Assembly: GCA_900541315.1 (NCBI GenBank)
Contig: UQJF01000165.1
Location: 1-5,222 of the forward strand
Direction: 5' to 3'
From: an uncultured Clostridium sp.
Lineage (GTDB): Bacteria > Bacillota > Clostridia > Lachnospirales > Lachnospiraceae
DNA: 5,222 nt
In this document: one piece after another, positions 5,174 through 5,222 of the stretch
Position numbering within the stretch: the stretch's first letter is position 1
Layout of the letters: each line of letters begins with the position of its first letter
Translations under genes and position numbers: made by a program
The notes under the pieces: model-generated
Database searches by the model: none
What the model was told of the DNA's origin: nothing
What the model saw: the letters and a program-made list of their open reading frames with translations, nothing else

Positions 5174-5222
5174 CTGTCTCTTATACACATCTCCGAGCCC
5201 ACGAGACGGAGCTACATCTCGT
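5174..5222 (-). other. Nextera library adapter (not genomic)
   Basis: CTGTCTCTTATACACATCT (5174-5192) is the Tn5 mosaic end in reverse, followed by CCGAGCCCACGAGAC, index GGAGCTAC and ATCTCGT from the P7 end. It is the exact reverse complement of 1-47 plus two more bases. The genomic sequence ends at 5173. Confidence 0.98.

Noticed and set aside
1..5222. A 5.1-kb composite element bounded by Tn5 mosaic ends
   Set aside because: The ends carry index and P7 primer sequence, no transposase gene lies between them, and the content is ordinary housekeeping and sporulation genes.

Overview
The window is 5,222 bases of assembled sequence whose two ends are not genomic. Bases 1-47 and 5174-5222 are inverted copies of an Illumina Nextera (Tn5) library adapter with its index. 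The genomic part is 48-5173. Its genes point to a spore-forming gut Firmicute, most likely Lachnospiraceae: moderate GC, a GerA-family sporulation protein, a Firmicute-type (class II) GalT, a YitT membrane protein and strong GGAGG-like ribosome binding sites. The family-level call is inferred from protein style, not from a search.

Layout, left to right. (1) 48-322, minus: the first 91 codons of a glutamine-dependent NAD+ synthetase (nadE), cut by the adapter, with an extended -10 promoter at 354-362. (2) 384-533, plus: a 12-bp tandem repeat, a near-consensus sigma-A promoter (423-451), and a short predicted transcript ending at a strong intrinsic terminator (485-533). No credible protein is encoded, so this is a candidate small RNA of about 75-80 nt. 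(3) 575-1483, minus: a YitT/DUF2179 membrane protein whose terminator hairpin contains its own stop codon. It is read from a near-perfect promoter (1663-1691) through a structured leader of about 170 nt. (4) 1484-1974: the divergent intergenic region holding the yitT leader and promoter, a Spo0A-box-like site, and a possible sporulation-type promoter for the next gene. (5) 1975-3396, plus: a complete SpoVAF-like spore germination protein. A 33-bp tandem duplication spans its stop codon, and a shared hairpin terminator follows. (6) 3482-5008, minus: a complete class II galactose-1-phosphate uridylyltransferase (galT) with its own promoter at 5064-5092. (7) 5134-5173: short repeats and a perfect hairpin at the contig edge.

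The genes look like independent single-gene units: nadE and the candidate RNA diverge, the RNA and yitT converge, yitT and spoVAF diverge, and spoVAF and galT converge. Nothing links NAD synthesis, YitT, spore germination and the Leloir pathway as one system here. No CRISPR array, tRNA, rRNA, phage or insertion sequence was seen. The most interesting items are the candidate small RNA, the spoVAF gene standing apart from any spoVA operon with a repeat across its stop codon, and the structured yitT leader.
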